Shown here one piece after another: positions 11,889 through 24,726 of a stretch of DNA of 64,000 nucleotides. How positions within the stretch are numbered: the first letter of the stretch is position 1; each line of letters opens with the position of its first letter. Position numbers and translations under genes: made by a program. The DNA comes from Hygrophila difformis (lineage: Eukaryota; Streptophyta; Magnoliopsida; Lamiales; Acanthaceae). The DNA is taken from NCBI GenBank assembly GCA_030278955.1, contig JAOANR010000005.1, forward strand, positions 31,115,849 to 31,179,848. The letters run 5' to 3'. The notes beneath the pieces were generated by a model. It saw only the letters and a program-made list of their open reading frames with translations, did no database searches and was not told the DNA's origin.

Positions 11889-13065
11889 GCATTTTAATTG
11901 ACACCATTACACTTTACAGAGCAAAGTTTTGGAGCCGAACAAGGATGTTCAAGAGGTATGTATTTGTTGCTCCCCTTCTTTGTCGATGATATATCTTTCA
12001 TTTATCCACATTTCTTAATGAATCAGCCTAACCATGCTTAAGAGTAAAAACTTTTATGTCAAACTTGTGATAGTTGATTGTGTTACTGAGTAATAATTAT
12101 GTTTCCAATGGTTTGTTTGTTTGTGATTATTGCTGTACTTTCATTATATTTTTGTAATCAATTTGGCTATTCTAACATTATTATTATTATCTTGAACATT
12201 TTTTTTTTAATTTTTTAATTTTTTTTTTTTGGTATCATAAAATGGGAAAATCCAATCTTATAATAGAATGGGTAATGTTACCTCAAGTTAGTAGCTTTTG
12301 GCAGTTTAGACTTGTAAGTAATTAAGATATTGCAATTCAGTCCTTTATCAATGGAAATTGTACTGTTTGATTAAGTCTTATTCTTGATAACATTTTTATG
12401 AAAATTCTATATTTTGTATGACCATTACTAATAGGATTAAATGCACCATTGTTTGTATGATAGCATGTGTAATGAAGTCTAGTAATATTTGGCTTATTGG
12501 CTATATAGTCTTGTAAATAATTGACAGGTGTCAATTGTATCTCATTATCACAGGAAAAAAAATATCTATGTTTCAGCTGGAAAAAAAACTATAATACAGA
12601 TTAGCATTGAATGGTTTTCTTTTCCAAATATGATTTCAATTTTGTATCATTTCTCACTCCATTTTTAGGGTTGGGTTACCCTCAAGTATCATAGTGCCAG
12701 GACAGGATTAGCATCAGGATACAAAAAACAGTTGTTAGCCCAAGAAACCTCACCGATCAACTTTTCAATGACTCCGTATGCATTTCCATTGCCAATATCC
12801 ATACTTAATGCTTATTTTCGTGACACTAGCTTTAGAAATGTTTTTAACTTTTGCATTTGTCTTTTTAAAGGGGTGATTATCTGGATAGCTTTTGTCCAGG
12901 CCCTTCCAGTGACAGTTCCAATTGTGTCCTCCCTCCAAGAAGGTAATAAAATCTAGTGCTATTTTCTTTTGGGCTATGAATGATTTTTTGTGATTTTCCT
13001 TGTCTTAAGTTGATAACAGACAACAAGGTTATAGGAATGTCAGGTTGCTCAAAATTCGGAAATAC

Positions 13066-13096
13066 AATAAATAAATAAATAAATAAATAAATAAAA
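13066..13096. repeat. (AATA)n microsatellite
   Basis: About seven AATA units lie in the long RPC5 intron 8 (12943-14250). That intron otherwise shows nothing recognisable. Confidence 0.9.
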
Positions 13097-15228
13097 TCAG
13101 GCTGCTCCTTGGCATAAGGAATGGTGATTTGATTATAGTTTTTCAATTAGTGTTTTAACCCTCAAATTTCATCCGGTGGAAAATTAGTAACGCCCATGAA
13201 ATCTATTTTGTTTATTTTTTGTTCTTTATCTCTCTCCCGTTCCTTTTTGATGCTGTTATTTTTTGTTAAATGTTTCTTTGTCGTGATGATTGACATTGAT
13301 GCTTCGAAAATGCTTTAATTGCTGGTGGATGAACTTGTTTTTGTTTGTGTGCTTTCCTAACATAAATACTTTTGCACAAAGCATGAATTCTAAAACCATT
13401 TACTTTATTGAATATTCCTACTTATTCAGAATGCGGACCCTTTGTAGTTTAAAATTTTAGCCATATTTAAGTCATTCCTAGGATATATTTCAATGAATAT
13501 TCCCCTACTGCCCCAATCTATCCATAATTTCTTTCCCTCTGTTTGAAAATGAAGATATAATGCAACGAAAAATAGAGAATAAACGAGTTTCTTAATAACG
13601 CTGTAGGTCCCTAATGGCTATTGCTATGTTCTTGAGTTCTAAAATTAAAGAATGGAAAAGAAATGCCCCCTCAATAAATATTATTGTCACTGACAATTCA
13701 TAACAAGTGCCCTAAATGGAAAGAGAATAAAATTATAAAGCAGTAACGTAAATTTAAAATTTTAAAACTATGAAAAAAAATCATAGTAGTATAACAAAGA
13801 TTGAAAAGCATTTAAGGTGGACAGAGAACATAAGAAGTATGTGAAATGTGAAATTTTATGTGGATGCATGGAATTGGGCGTAGAATTGAAGTGGTTTTCT
13901 TGGGGTGGGAATTATTTTTCTCTTGAAACCCAGGCAATTATTTACCTTTGGAATTCTTTTGATCTGGTGAATTGGTGATGAATATTGATATGCTTTAATG
14001 TGTAGTTAAATTGAAACGCAGGTTTGAGTTTCTATAAATAGACCATGTGCTAGTGTTTTGTTGGTTATACATGGATGGAATTTTCATTTTTGAAGTGCTA
14101 AACCTACATTATTCCTATAGTGGTGCCATATTGCAGTTCCCTGCACAATCTATCTTGATTTTATTACTTTTACTAACCAATTCTTACGTTGCTTTAATTG
14201 ACCTGTGCTCGTTGTGGATCTTCATTATATCTTTTTCAATGATGCTTCAGGTCTATACTGGCATTACCACTAAAAGAACGGTTTGAATCTTGGTTCCTTG
14301 AGGTTTGTGTTTTTCCCTTGAAAACATTGAAGATACACATTGAAAATTTGTTATTTTCTCAACTTTCCCGTGTATTTCCTATTTTTACGTATTCATGGAA
14401 GATTTGGAAAGTTCAGAGCACCTTTGTTTTGTAATATAGATAAAAAATGTATATGTAGTGGTAGCCCTCCGTACTTACTCCTTGAAACCTTAATAAAGAA
14501 AACTTCTTTTACTAAATTATTTTGTTTATGCTCACCAAACCTTGAAATTTTTGCATGGATGATGAGGACTAGGGTTTATTTGGCAGGTTGATATCACTTT
14601 TCTTTGTTCTTTTTCCTCTGCTGCCTACCTTTTTCACTTTTGCGCTTGTTTTTATCTGAAACAAATCTAAGAGATTATTTTAATCATCTTTCTACTAGTT
14701 TATAATATTTTTATGTACAGGGCCCTTCAAATCATAGATTTGAGGCTCTTAGTACCTTGCCCCGGATATTTCCGAGGAAGAAGTATTAGCAGTCTTGCAG
14801 GAATGTCCTAGGTTGGTTCAAGGACTTTGGTATCCAAAAAGTGCATTGGTGTGGAACAGATCAAGGAATTGAAATTGTTGCTAGAGATTATGTTCTTCTT
14901 TTGTTCAGCAAGAATGTACTCATTCGTGAATCTCAAATACCACTCAGTATTCTATCTAAAGCGAAAAATGTTCTAAATGAACTGGGTAGAGAGAGTCAGG
15001 TCTTTAATGCTTGGAAACTCAAAGAGAAGCCAGATACGAAGTTCATGAAACTTAATCCCTCGCTTGTAAAAAAAACAAGAGGCATAATGGAAAATTACAG
15101 AGAAGAAAATCAATGATCTCTTGTCAAAAAAAAGTGGGCCCAGTACAAAGATTTCTTCAAAGACTAATACAACCAACAACCCCACAACATCGAAGGCTTC
15201 TGTTAAATTGGCTGCAAGGACTTCAAAT

Positions 15229-15659
15229 CAAGGTTGTTAAGATCCCGATCCCGCTCTTAGGATCTTATGATTTTACGATTACATTCCCTTAAAACGTTTC
15301 AAAATTTTGTAGGAAAATTAGTAGGATCCGTTAAGATTCCGATCTTGCTCCTACTCCTAACATTCATATCAATTTTGTTCTCAATTTTCATACTAGAGAT
15401 TGATTTTATGCTTTTCTACCCTTTTTTTTCTTTTTTTTTTATTTATAATTTTAGTTTTGAACGTAAGAACTTATAGCTCCTTATTTCTGATTGTGATGTT
15501 TTTGTACTGTATTGTACTAATCACATTGCAAGATTTCTAAACACGCGAAATAATGCTTTCATTTGTTAGTATGCATAATTGATTTCATCACTTATTAAAA
15601 TTTGATAACATGGCAAAGATGAAATCGATCATAGCTAAGATCCTGATCTTAGAACCTTG
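15229..15659. mobile_element. hAT-like MITE (CAAGGTTGTTAAG family), 431 bp, at the exon 10/intron 10 border of RPC5
   Basis: The left end is CAAGGTTGTTAAGATCCCG and the reverse complement of the right end is CAAGGTTCTAAGATCAGG. The flanking eight bases agree only partly (CTTCAAAT, TATCTAAT), consistent with an old 8-bp duplication. GATC-rich motifs are repeated inside, as in the sister copy at 25566. Its left terminus supplies the splice donor AAG/GTTGTT used in the inferred RPC5 exon 10. Confidence 0.75.
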
Positions 15660-17629
15660 TATCTAATGCAGCAAACTCGATAGGTGGTATGACAGAAGAG
15701 GCAAGTGAAGCTGTAATAAAAGCACGTCAAAAGCTTTTTAAAAAAGTGTCGAGGTTTGCATGTGACATACTCTATTATACATTTTCACTTTATTTTTGCT
15801 AGATTGTTATGTAATTCTTTTCCTTAAATGCCGCATTTGCCAGGCGGTCATTCCTTTAAATTTATCTGAATGTATGAAATAATTCTTTTGTCCTGGGGCT
15901 GGGGCTATTAGTATTGTTTGTATATGTATCAGCATTTTCTTATGAAATCATGACTTGAACCTAAAAAAGCTCATGCAACTAATATAATGAATTTGAAAGA
16001 TGCAATGGTTATTTTATGATTTGTATTTTGATCGTATATCATTGCAAAACTTATTTTTTTTCCCTTGAATGATTATGTTCTTGAATTTGGTGCAGTTTTT
16101 AAGAAAAGTAACACAGGAAGTAACTATAGCCATTATTTCATGAGAGGATCTCAAAAAGTGGAGTTCCTTTATGCCCTCATTTCTTTTGGCACTAAATGTA
16201 ATATGAGGAAATTTACTATGAGTTGTGCATACGTGAATAATGCTTAATGTGGTGTTGTTTTAGGTTTCAACAAATTAGTCCAAAGTTGAGGGATATGGCA
16301 GTTTCAGAGTCAGAGCGAAACACAGGATTTGCCAAGCATGTTGTGGCTGCAGCAAAGGTGATGGATGCGTACCCGGATGATTTTAAAGTAATCATAAAAG
16401 AAGTAGCTATTGATGTTCATGGCATCTGTGTTCCAAAGTCATCCCCAGGCCATCTACAATATGATGCACTCCGGTTGGACCACATTTCTAGGTTTCCTGA
16501 ACAAAACCAAAGATTTTGATATATTGCTAACATGTGGTACTTTTATTTGCAGGAAAGTTGTTATTGGCCTTTTTCTTGTTGAAGGACCAAATGCAAAGCT
16601 TAGAAAGGCTGCTATAGTTGAGGCTGCTAAAATGGAACTCCAAAGGGATGTGTGCAATACTGAGTATCTGAAGGTAGATTAGTTTGTAAATTTACTTTGT
16701 TCTAAGATGCCATTTTCTTTCATCTGGTTATGACACAAGTGTTCCTGGAATATCATGTATAGTTCCATGATGTGTATAGATAGATATACATTCTAAAAAT
16801 AGAATACTCGTTATTAAGGTTCTTGGAGCTAGTGATTTAATATATGTCAGTGCATATGTTCTGTAGGTCATGTCACAGCTGTGCTCATCAAAAGGAGGTC
16901 CGTGGATCCTTAACAGTGGTGATGGAAACCCAAAACTCTAACAAAAATGCTTAGAAACATAAGGTACTATTAGGTATTATTTTTATTTTTTATTTTATCT
17001 TTTTTCTTCTATCTTTGCTTCTGGCGGAGTTTGATAACCCCTTGATGCTTATGGTTGTCTATATGCATCAATAAATTTTTTTTCATGTGTAGCCAATAAA
17101 CTTGTCATTTTTGGCCTAGCTTGCATCTGACTGTCTGACTGAAGTAAGTTTAGCGTGAGTTTGATAGAGAAAATGGAATTGTAGTAAATTTATGTCTGAG
17201 AATGAAATTGTAGAGAAAGGGAATTGGGCCAGAGAAAGAGAATTGATTCTTAAGATAATTCAACTTCAACATAGAAATGAAATATAAAATTAAATTATTT
17301 ATTGTTACTTTGATTTAAAAAATTAATTATATTGTTTGATTGCTATAAATAAATATAAATATAAATAAAATAATTGTTTCAATATAATTTATTATTATTA
17401 ATTTTTTTATAATGGTTTATATAAAAAAAATTTGCACAAATTAACAACAGAAAACATATATATTTTGATCAATTAATAAAAAGTATAAAATACAATCAAT
17501 TCTTTTTCAAGTACAATTAAAATCAAAATAAAGTATTATGTGCAAAATTAAAGTTAACTTGAAAACTAATCAACTACCCCATAAAAACCATCCAAAATTA
17601 TATAATATCAATGTTGTCTTCTTGATCCA

Positions 17630-17760
17630 AAGTAAGGAATGTATGTACACGCGCCATATCATTGCCAATTAGATCAGTTGCTTTAAAAGTTGCACTACAT
17701 TGATGCCTGGCAATGCTCTTATCTCATTTGCCAAATGATCAACCTTGAATCTTTCTGTTT
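17630..17760 (-). pseudogene. Myb/SANT-like protein remnant (Harbinger ORF1 or LIMYB type)
   Basis: The minus strand reads VDHLANEIRALPGINVVQLL and, after a one-base frame change, KATDLIGNDMARVHTFLTLD. This resembles the C-terminal 'L..LP.L....Y..A..LL..D..M...FL.L' segment of plant Myb/SANT-like proteins, including those encoded by PIF/Harbinger elements (from memory). It is short, frameshifted and unsupported by a neighbouring transposase. Confidence 0.3.
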
Positions 17761-19441
17761 TCCAAATCTACTTGCTCGTCCCGGTACCCTTTGTTATATT
17801 TGAATGTAACATGCCCACAAGGATCATTTCATTGCCCGATGAATTAAACAAAAAGTTTTCCATGGAATGGCCAAGCCAGAATTTATACAAGTAGCAAATG
17901 ACCAGATAGTAACACTTGTTTAAAATCTATCTCAAGTAAGAAACCTAAGCAAAGATTCATAATCTTGGAGTAGCATATTACAAGGTTTAGAGCACATGCA
18001 ATCCAAGATCTATCATTAAAGTTCGAATAATAATAGTGATCTAAAACAGTTGAAATATGGGTTCAGCTTCAACATCAAAACAATTTCCTGGTAGTAATGC
18101 AGTAAGTAGAGATTATTATTGAACCACATTTGAGCACTTTTCCTGAATTTGTTGCCAATGTTTGTTTTTCAATATCAACATCTGCCACTCCACTGGATCT
18201 GCATACAACTGATATAACATGTTCCATATAAGTGGAATAAGGTTGCATTAAATTTGTATGTGCATGAGGTATCATGTACTATAAGGTTTGAGTATTAATG
18301 AAAATATCACATCATATAGAAAAGAGAGTTATTTTTACCTCTACCCCTTTCTCCTTGTTCAAGTCAGTTGTCTTCCTTTCACCACCTATGCTAACACAAG
18401 TATTGAATCCTGGTTATCTGTATAAGAAAGTGATTAAAATAATAAAAAACAACATACTTCTAAGTAAGCAGTGAATAATAAACATTTTTTGATTTAACAA
18501 TTAACATCATTCTTAACAAGAAAGGCAAGAATGCAATCACCCACTGACAAAAAATTAGAACTATGGATATCTCTGTACCTATGCTGGAACACCTACGCTG
18601 GAACAGCGTGCAACATCAAGCAATGGCAATTCTCATTACAGAGAAGCTATAATAATAGTTACTAATAAGATCACTTGCATCTCTAACACTAATTCAATTT
18701 CACCTGATGATTTTGCTTATTGGTTCTTGATCATATTTAAAATTAACTCAATAACATCATAATAAGATATATCAGATCAATTAATTACATTCTAAAGATT
18801 TTTCATAGGTTAATTGAGCATTACTCCATTATGACCAGTACACATATGACAATACATAATATTACTGCGGTCATAGGTGCACAAGCACAAGTGCAACACA
18901 GGGGCTCAAACATCGACATGATTATTTATTAATATATGAAGTCATCTAAAATGGTGAATTAGCTAACTAAATCATGTTCTCAGGTAAAAATTTCCGAACC
19001 AAACCCAGTCACAAACGGCAGGAATCAAATAAACACCAAACAAAAATTAAGAGTCATCAACAAAAATATGGTGGGATACACATATTTGCTTCATATTTCA
19101 GAGAATTTGTTGGCTACGAAGAGAAAATAAAAAAGGCAGATTGAAAAGTAAAAAATATTTAAATGGAAAATGAATTGCACCATAACACTACCCATTAGAA
19201 AATTAATATGAGCATTTCTCATTCATTTGCTTTACGCGAACACAGCAGTGCTTCACCTTGAATATAATAAATTCATAACTGCAAGTAAAAGAGATGCAAA
19301 CCCTCTGGCTCCAAATTAGGAATTACGGAATGTGAAAAAGAGGCATACCTAAAGAAAACGCGGAGAATGGTGGACGCAGCGGGGATGGAGTTTCTGGAGA
19401 CGCAGAAGAAAGATGGCGGAGATAGAATCTTGTGTGGAAAG

Positions 19442-19535
19442 GGGCAATGAGGTTCTGTAGAGACTCTTGTGTGAACGGGGGGGGGGGGGGGGGGGGGGCA
19501 ATGGGATTCTGGAGAGACTTTGTGCGGAACAGCGA
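19442..19535. repeat. Local duplication around a 22-bp G tract
   Basis: Two related ~38-bp copies (GGCAATGAGGTTCTGTAGAG and GGCAATGGGATTCTGGAGAG) flank an uninterrupted run of 22 G at 19477-19498. The second copy is the start of the 1,307-bp tandem array. Confidence 0.85.
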
Positions 19536-22500
19536 AAGGAGCGATTTGGGAGAATTAATATTGGAATTGAGATGCACCTCTCGGCAACTCTCCGTATGTA
19601 TTTTTTCGAGAATTGAAAGTAGAGATTGGGAATGAAATTCTCAAGCCTAAACAAACAAGGGAATTGGGCTCAATTCCCTTTGTCTGGGCCAAAGCAGCCC
19701 AAGCATGCTTACAGTCACACAGCCACTGTAATACTATGAAAGATTTTGATTAGTTGATATTTGGAGAGTTTGGAAGAATGATGACATGAATGTTTATCCA
19801 ATAGATGGGGTACATCAGTACATGTTTTCCATTGTCTCTATTGGAAACATCAAAATTGTCTAAATTGAATGTTTATTTGGTCATGAGCATCCGGGAAACT
19901 ATTTTGTCTTTGAGTTCAAATCTTCACTTGCAATGTGCTTGTTTTGCAGGTGCTGGAACCGGTTATTTCTGCCAACACGTTCAGATTTTCAGTTCATGAA
20001 TCCCTCCACAGGTGTATAAAAATAAAAGTGGATCATTACATCTTTAAATTATGTAGTAGCGGCTTGAGAAAATCTTTTTATTTGGGAACCTCGAGTGAAG
20101 TAGGATTGAAAATTCCATTCAATTTTATTACACCTTACATTTTGAATTGGCCCCATTCCCAACCAGGCAACCACAGTTTCTTGAATCTTGAATCCGTGGT
20201 AAGTTTTTTCTATGTACACTGTTTGCTTTCGGGAATTAGTTAAAAGAGATAATAACTAAATTGGTCCACCAGAAGGTGCCTTTTCTGCTTTTGGTCCATG
20301 ATCTAATGAGTTTCCTCATTTGGGCCATCAAAACCAATTCGGGCTAGAAATCTAGCCAAATGGATGGGGAATTCTGTGTAATGGGCCGCGTGGTTTCACA
20401 CGCCGATTCTCTCACGCGCCGTCTATTTCCACCCCTAATTTTACTGGTTTAGGGTCACCCATTCATTTTTTAACCGTGTACTATATTATTCATGTCCAAG
20501 TTCGGAAGCTCAAAACGTATTGTTGAAACGGACACTCTGAAATCCATTTTGGGGGAGATCGAAACCCTACAAAGTGGCAATTTTCGGCTGAGAGCAAAAA
20601 TTCCGGACGAAGATCGTGTGATTGCGGACAACAATGGCGAGCTCGGGGTCGTCCAGTAGGGGTGATACCTCGTATGGGTTGCCGAGCAAACAGTGTTCGT
20701 GTGGATGTAGAGCGGAATTGGCAACTTCTTGAAAGGCACTGAATGCCGGACGGAGGTTCCTTGGTTGTCCAAATTGGTGGGTAAGTGTTAACAGCGAAAA
20801 TGTGGCAATGGGATTCTGGAGAGACTTTGTGCGGAACAGCGAAAGGAGCGATTTGGGAGAATTAATATTGGAATTGAGATGCACCTCTCGGCAACTCTCC
20901 GTATGTATTTTTTCGAGAATTGAAAGTAGAGATTGGGAATGAAATTCTCAAGCCTAAACAAACAAGGGAATTGGGCTCAATTCCCTTTGTCTGGGCCAAA
21001 GCAGCCCAAGCATGCTTACAGTCACACAGCCACTGTAATACTATGAAAGATTTTGATTAGTTGATATTTGGAGAGTTTGGAAGAATGATGACATGAATGT
21101 TTATCCAATAGATGGGGTACATCAGTACATGTTTTCCATTGTCTCTATTGGAAACATCAAAATTGTCTAAATTGAATGTTTATTTGGTCATGAGCATCCG
21201 GGAAACTATTTTGTCTTTGAGTTCAAATCTTCACTTGCAATGTGCTTGTTTTGCAGGTGCTGGAACCGGTTATTTCTGCCAACACGTTCAGATTTTCAGT
21301 TCATGAATCCCTCCACAGGTGTATAAAAATAAAAGTGGATCATTACATCTTTAAATTATGTAGTAGCGGCTTGAGAAAATCTTTTTATTTGGGAACCTCG
21401 AGTGAAGTAGGATTGAAAATTCCATTCAATTTTATTACACCTTACATTTTGAATTGGCCCCATTCCCAACCAGGCAACCACAGTTTCTTGAATCTTGAAT
21501 CCGTGGTAAGTTTTTTCTATGTACACTGTTTGCTTTCGGGAATTAGTTAAAAGAGATAATAACTAAATTGGTCCACCAGAAGGTGCCTTTTCTGCTTTTG
21601 GTCCATGATCTAATGAGTTTCCTCATTTGGGCCATCAAAACCAATTCGGGCTAGAAATCTAGCCAAATGGATGGGGAATTCTGTGTAATGGGCCGCGTGG
21701 TTTCACACGCCGATTCTCTCACGCGCCGTCTATTTCCACCCCTAATTTTACTGGTTTAGGGTCACCCATTCATTTTTTAACCGTGTACTATATTATTCAT
21801 GTCCAAGTTCGGAAGCTCAAAACGTATTGTTGAAACGGACACTCTGAAATCCATTTTGGGGGAGATCGAAACCCTACAAAGTGGCAATTTTCGGCTGAGA
21901 GCAAAAATTCCGGACGAAGATCGTGTGATTGCGGACAACAATGGCGAGCTCGGGGTCGTCCAGTAGGGGTGATACCTCGTATGGGTTGCCGAGCAAACAG
22001 TGTTCGTGTGGATGTAGAGCGGAATTGGCAACTTCTTGAAAGGCACTGAATGCCGGACGGAGGTTCCTTGGTTGTCCAAATTGGTGGGTAAGTGTTAACA
22101 GCGAAAATGTGGCAATGGGATTCTGGAGAGACTTTGTGCGGAACAGCGAAAGGAGCGATTTGGGAGAATTAATATTGGAATTGAGATGCACCTCTCGGCA
22201 ACTCTCCGTATGTATTTTTTCGAGAATTGAAAGTAGAGATTGGGAATGAAATTCTCAAGCCTAAACAAACAAGGGAATTGGGCTCAATTCCCTTTGTCTG
22301 GGCCAAAGCAGCCCAAGCATGCTTACAGTCACACAGCCACTGTAATACTATGAAAGATTTTGATTAGTTGATATTTGGAGAGTTTGGAAGAATGATGACA
22401 TGAATGTTTATCCAATAGATGGGGTACATCAGTACATGTTTTCCATTGTCTCTATTGGAAACATCAAAATTGTCTAAATTGAATGTTTATTTGGTCATGA

Positions 22501-24726
22501 GCATCCGGGAAACTATTTTGTCTTTGAGTTCAAATCTTCACTTGCAATGTGCTTGTTTTGCAGGTGCTGGAACCGGTTATTTCTGCCAACACGTTCAGAT
22601 TTTCAGTTCATGAATCCCTCCACAGGTGTATAAAAATAAAAGTGGATCATTACATCTTTAAATTATGTAGTAGCGGCTTGAGAAAATCTTTTTATTTGGG
22701 AACCTCGAGTGAAGTAGGATTGAAAATTCCATTCAATTTTATTACACCTTACATTTTGAATTGGCCCCATTCCCAACCAGGCAACCACAGTTTCTTGAAT
22801 CTTGAATCCGTGGTAAGTTTTTTCTATGTACACTGTTTGCTTTCGGGAATTAGTTAAAAGAGATAATAACTAAATTGGTCCACCAGAAGGTGCCTTTTCT
22901 GCTTTTGGTCCATGATCTAATGAGTTTCCTCATTTGGGCCATCAAAACCAATTCGGGCTAGAAATCTAGCCAAATGGATGGGGAATTCTGTGTAATGGGC
23001 CGCGTGGTTTCACACGCCGATTCTCTCACGCGCCGTCTATTTCCACCCCTAATTTTACTGGTTTAGGGTCACCCATTCATTTTTTAACCGTGTACTATAT
23101 TATTCATGTCCAAGTTCGGAAGCTCAAAACGTATTGTTGAAACGGACACTCTGAAATCCATTTTGGGGGAGATCGAAACCCTACAAAGTGGCAATTTTCG
23201 GCTGAGAGCAAAAATTCCGGACGAAGATCGTGTGATTGCGGACAACAATGGCGAGCTCGGGGTCGTCCAGTAGGGGTGATACCTCGTATGGGTTGCCGAG
23301 CAAACAGTGTTCGTGTGGATGTAGAGCGGAATTGGCAACTTCTTGAAAGGCACTGAATGCCGGACGGAGGTTCCTTGGTTGTCCAAATTGGTGGGTAAGT
23401 GTTAACAGCGAAAATGTGGCAATGGGATTCTGGAGAGACTTTGTGCGGAACAGCGAAAGGAGCGATTTGGGAGAATTAATATTGGAATTGAGATGCACCT
23501 CTCGGCAACTCTCCGTATGTATTTTTTCGAGAATTGAAAGTAGAGATTGGGAATGAAATTCTCAAGCCTAAACAAACAAGGGAATTGGGCTCAATTCCCT
23601 TTGTCTGGGCCAAAGCAGCCCAAGCATGCTTACAGTCACACAGCCACTGTAATACTATGAAAGATTTTGATTAGTTGATATTTGGAGAGTTTGGAAGAAT
23701 GATGACATGAATGTTTATCCAATAGATGGGGTACATCAGTACATGTTTTCCATTGTCTCTATTGGAAACATCAAAATTGTCTAAATTGAATGTTTATTTG
23801 GTCATGAGCATCCGGGAAACTATTTTGTCTTTGAGTTCAAATCTTCACTTGCAATGTGCTTGTTTTGCAGGTGCTGGAACCGGTTATTTCTGCCAACACG
23901 TTCAGATTTTCAGTTCATGAATCCCTCCACAGGTGTATAAAAATAAAAGTGGATCATTACATCTTTAAATTATGTAGTAGCGGCTTGAGAAAATCTTTTT
24001 ATTTGGGAACCTCGAGTGAAGTAGGATTGAAAATTCCATTCAATTTTATTACACCTTACATTTTGAATTGGCCCCATTCCCAACCAGGCAACCACAGTTT
24101 CTTGAATCTTGAATCCGTGGTAAGTTTTTTCTATGTACACTGTTTGCTTTCGGGAATTAGTTAAAAGAGATAATAACTAAATTGGTCCACCAGAAGGTGC
24201 CTTTTCTGCTTTTGGTCCATGATCTAATGAGTTTCCTCATTTGGGCCATCAAAACCAATTCGGGCTAGAAATCTAGCCAAATGGATGGGGAATTCTGTGT
24301 AATGGGCCGCGTGGTTTCACACGCCGATTCTCTCACGCGCCGTCTATTTCCACCCCTAATTTTACTGGTTTAGGGTCACCCATTCATTTTTTAACCGTGT
24401 ACTATATTATTCATGTCCAAGTTCGGAAGCTCAAAACGTATTGTTGAAACGGACACTCTGAAATCCATTTTGGGGGAGATCGAAACCCTACAAAGTGGCA
24501 ATTTTCGGCTGAGAGCAAAAATTCCGGACGAAGATCGTGTGATTGCGGACAACAATGGCGAGCTCGGGGTCGTCCAGTAGGGGTGATACCTCGTATGGGT
24601 TGCCGAGCAAACAGTGTTCGTGTGGATGTAGAGCGGAATTGGCAACTTCTTGAAAGGCACTGAATGCCGGACGGAGGTTCCTTGGTTGTCCAAATTGGTG
24701 GGTAAGTGTTAACAGCGAAAATGTGG
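19497..24726. repeat. Tandem array, exactly 4 x 1,307 bp
   Basis: Units start at 19497, 20804, 22111 and 23418, and two further bases complete the array. All open frames recur unchanged in each unit, so the copies are essentially identical by eye. Each unit contains the right end of the possible Harbinger-like element, a spliced-exon-like segment after TTTTGCAG (about 19950-20210 in unit 1), and then a promoter-like region and the first exon of a GRF zinc-finger gene (MASSGSSSRGDTSYGLPSKQ). Only the last unit is followed by the rest of that gene. Units 1-3 therefore carry orphan first exons. The junction shows GG microhomology. Confidence 0.95.

Larger units (their letters stand above)
10057..16941 (+). 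pseudogene. RPC5: RNA polymerase III subunit RPC5 (Sin-like) gene copy, 14 exons, frame-disrupted
   Basis: RPC5 (yeast C37, human POLR3E) is a nuclear Pol III subunit needed for initiation and termination. Inferred exons: 10057-10395, 10495-10563, 10646-10753, 11105-11179, 11460-11609, 11920-11955, 12669-12775, 12871-12942, 14251-14302, 14721-15232, 15672-15753, 16264-16473, 16553-16673, 16867-16941. All junctions are GT-AG and phase-consistent. Diagnostic stretches are LYVLQFPLRPVWRPYELEDR, NKLHLNPIHAIVQLRPSMKH, GWVTLKYHSARTGLASGY, IVARDYVLLLFSKN, SPKLRDMAVSESERN, VVIGLFLVEGPNAKLRKAA and the end LCSSKGGPWILNSGDGNPKL. Exon 1 needs three frame changes (about 10212, 10250, 10380) and has an in-frame TGA at 10237. 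Exon 10 needs three (about 14757, 14849, 15107). It is either a recent non-processed pseudogene or a gene with sequence errors in two exons. Introns carry hAT MITEs. Confidence 0.85.
17148..19652 (-). mobile_element. Possible decayed PIF/Harbinger-like element
   Basis: The proposed ends are weakly inverted: the left has GTTTAGCGTGAG, the reverse complement of the right has GTTTAGGCTTGAG. Near the ends AAAGGGAATTGGGCC and its near-complement also occur. A Myb/SANT-protein-like remnant lies inside on the minus strand. No clean target duplication was found, so this is a hypothesis. Apart from that remnant and the low-complexity stretch near 19330-19640, the 2.5 kb shows no recognisable gene. Confidence 0.28.

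Noticed and set aside
19323..19654. Poly-Pro open frames on the minus strand (PPPPPPP)
   Set aside because: They are produced by the G22 run and a local duplication, with no independent coding evidence.
19805..24164. Repeated 64- and 102-codon ORFs in each 1,307-bp unit as real small proteins
   Set aside because: No family match, overlapping frames, and the repetition reflects DNA duplication. A spliced UTR-like exon is more likely.
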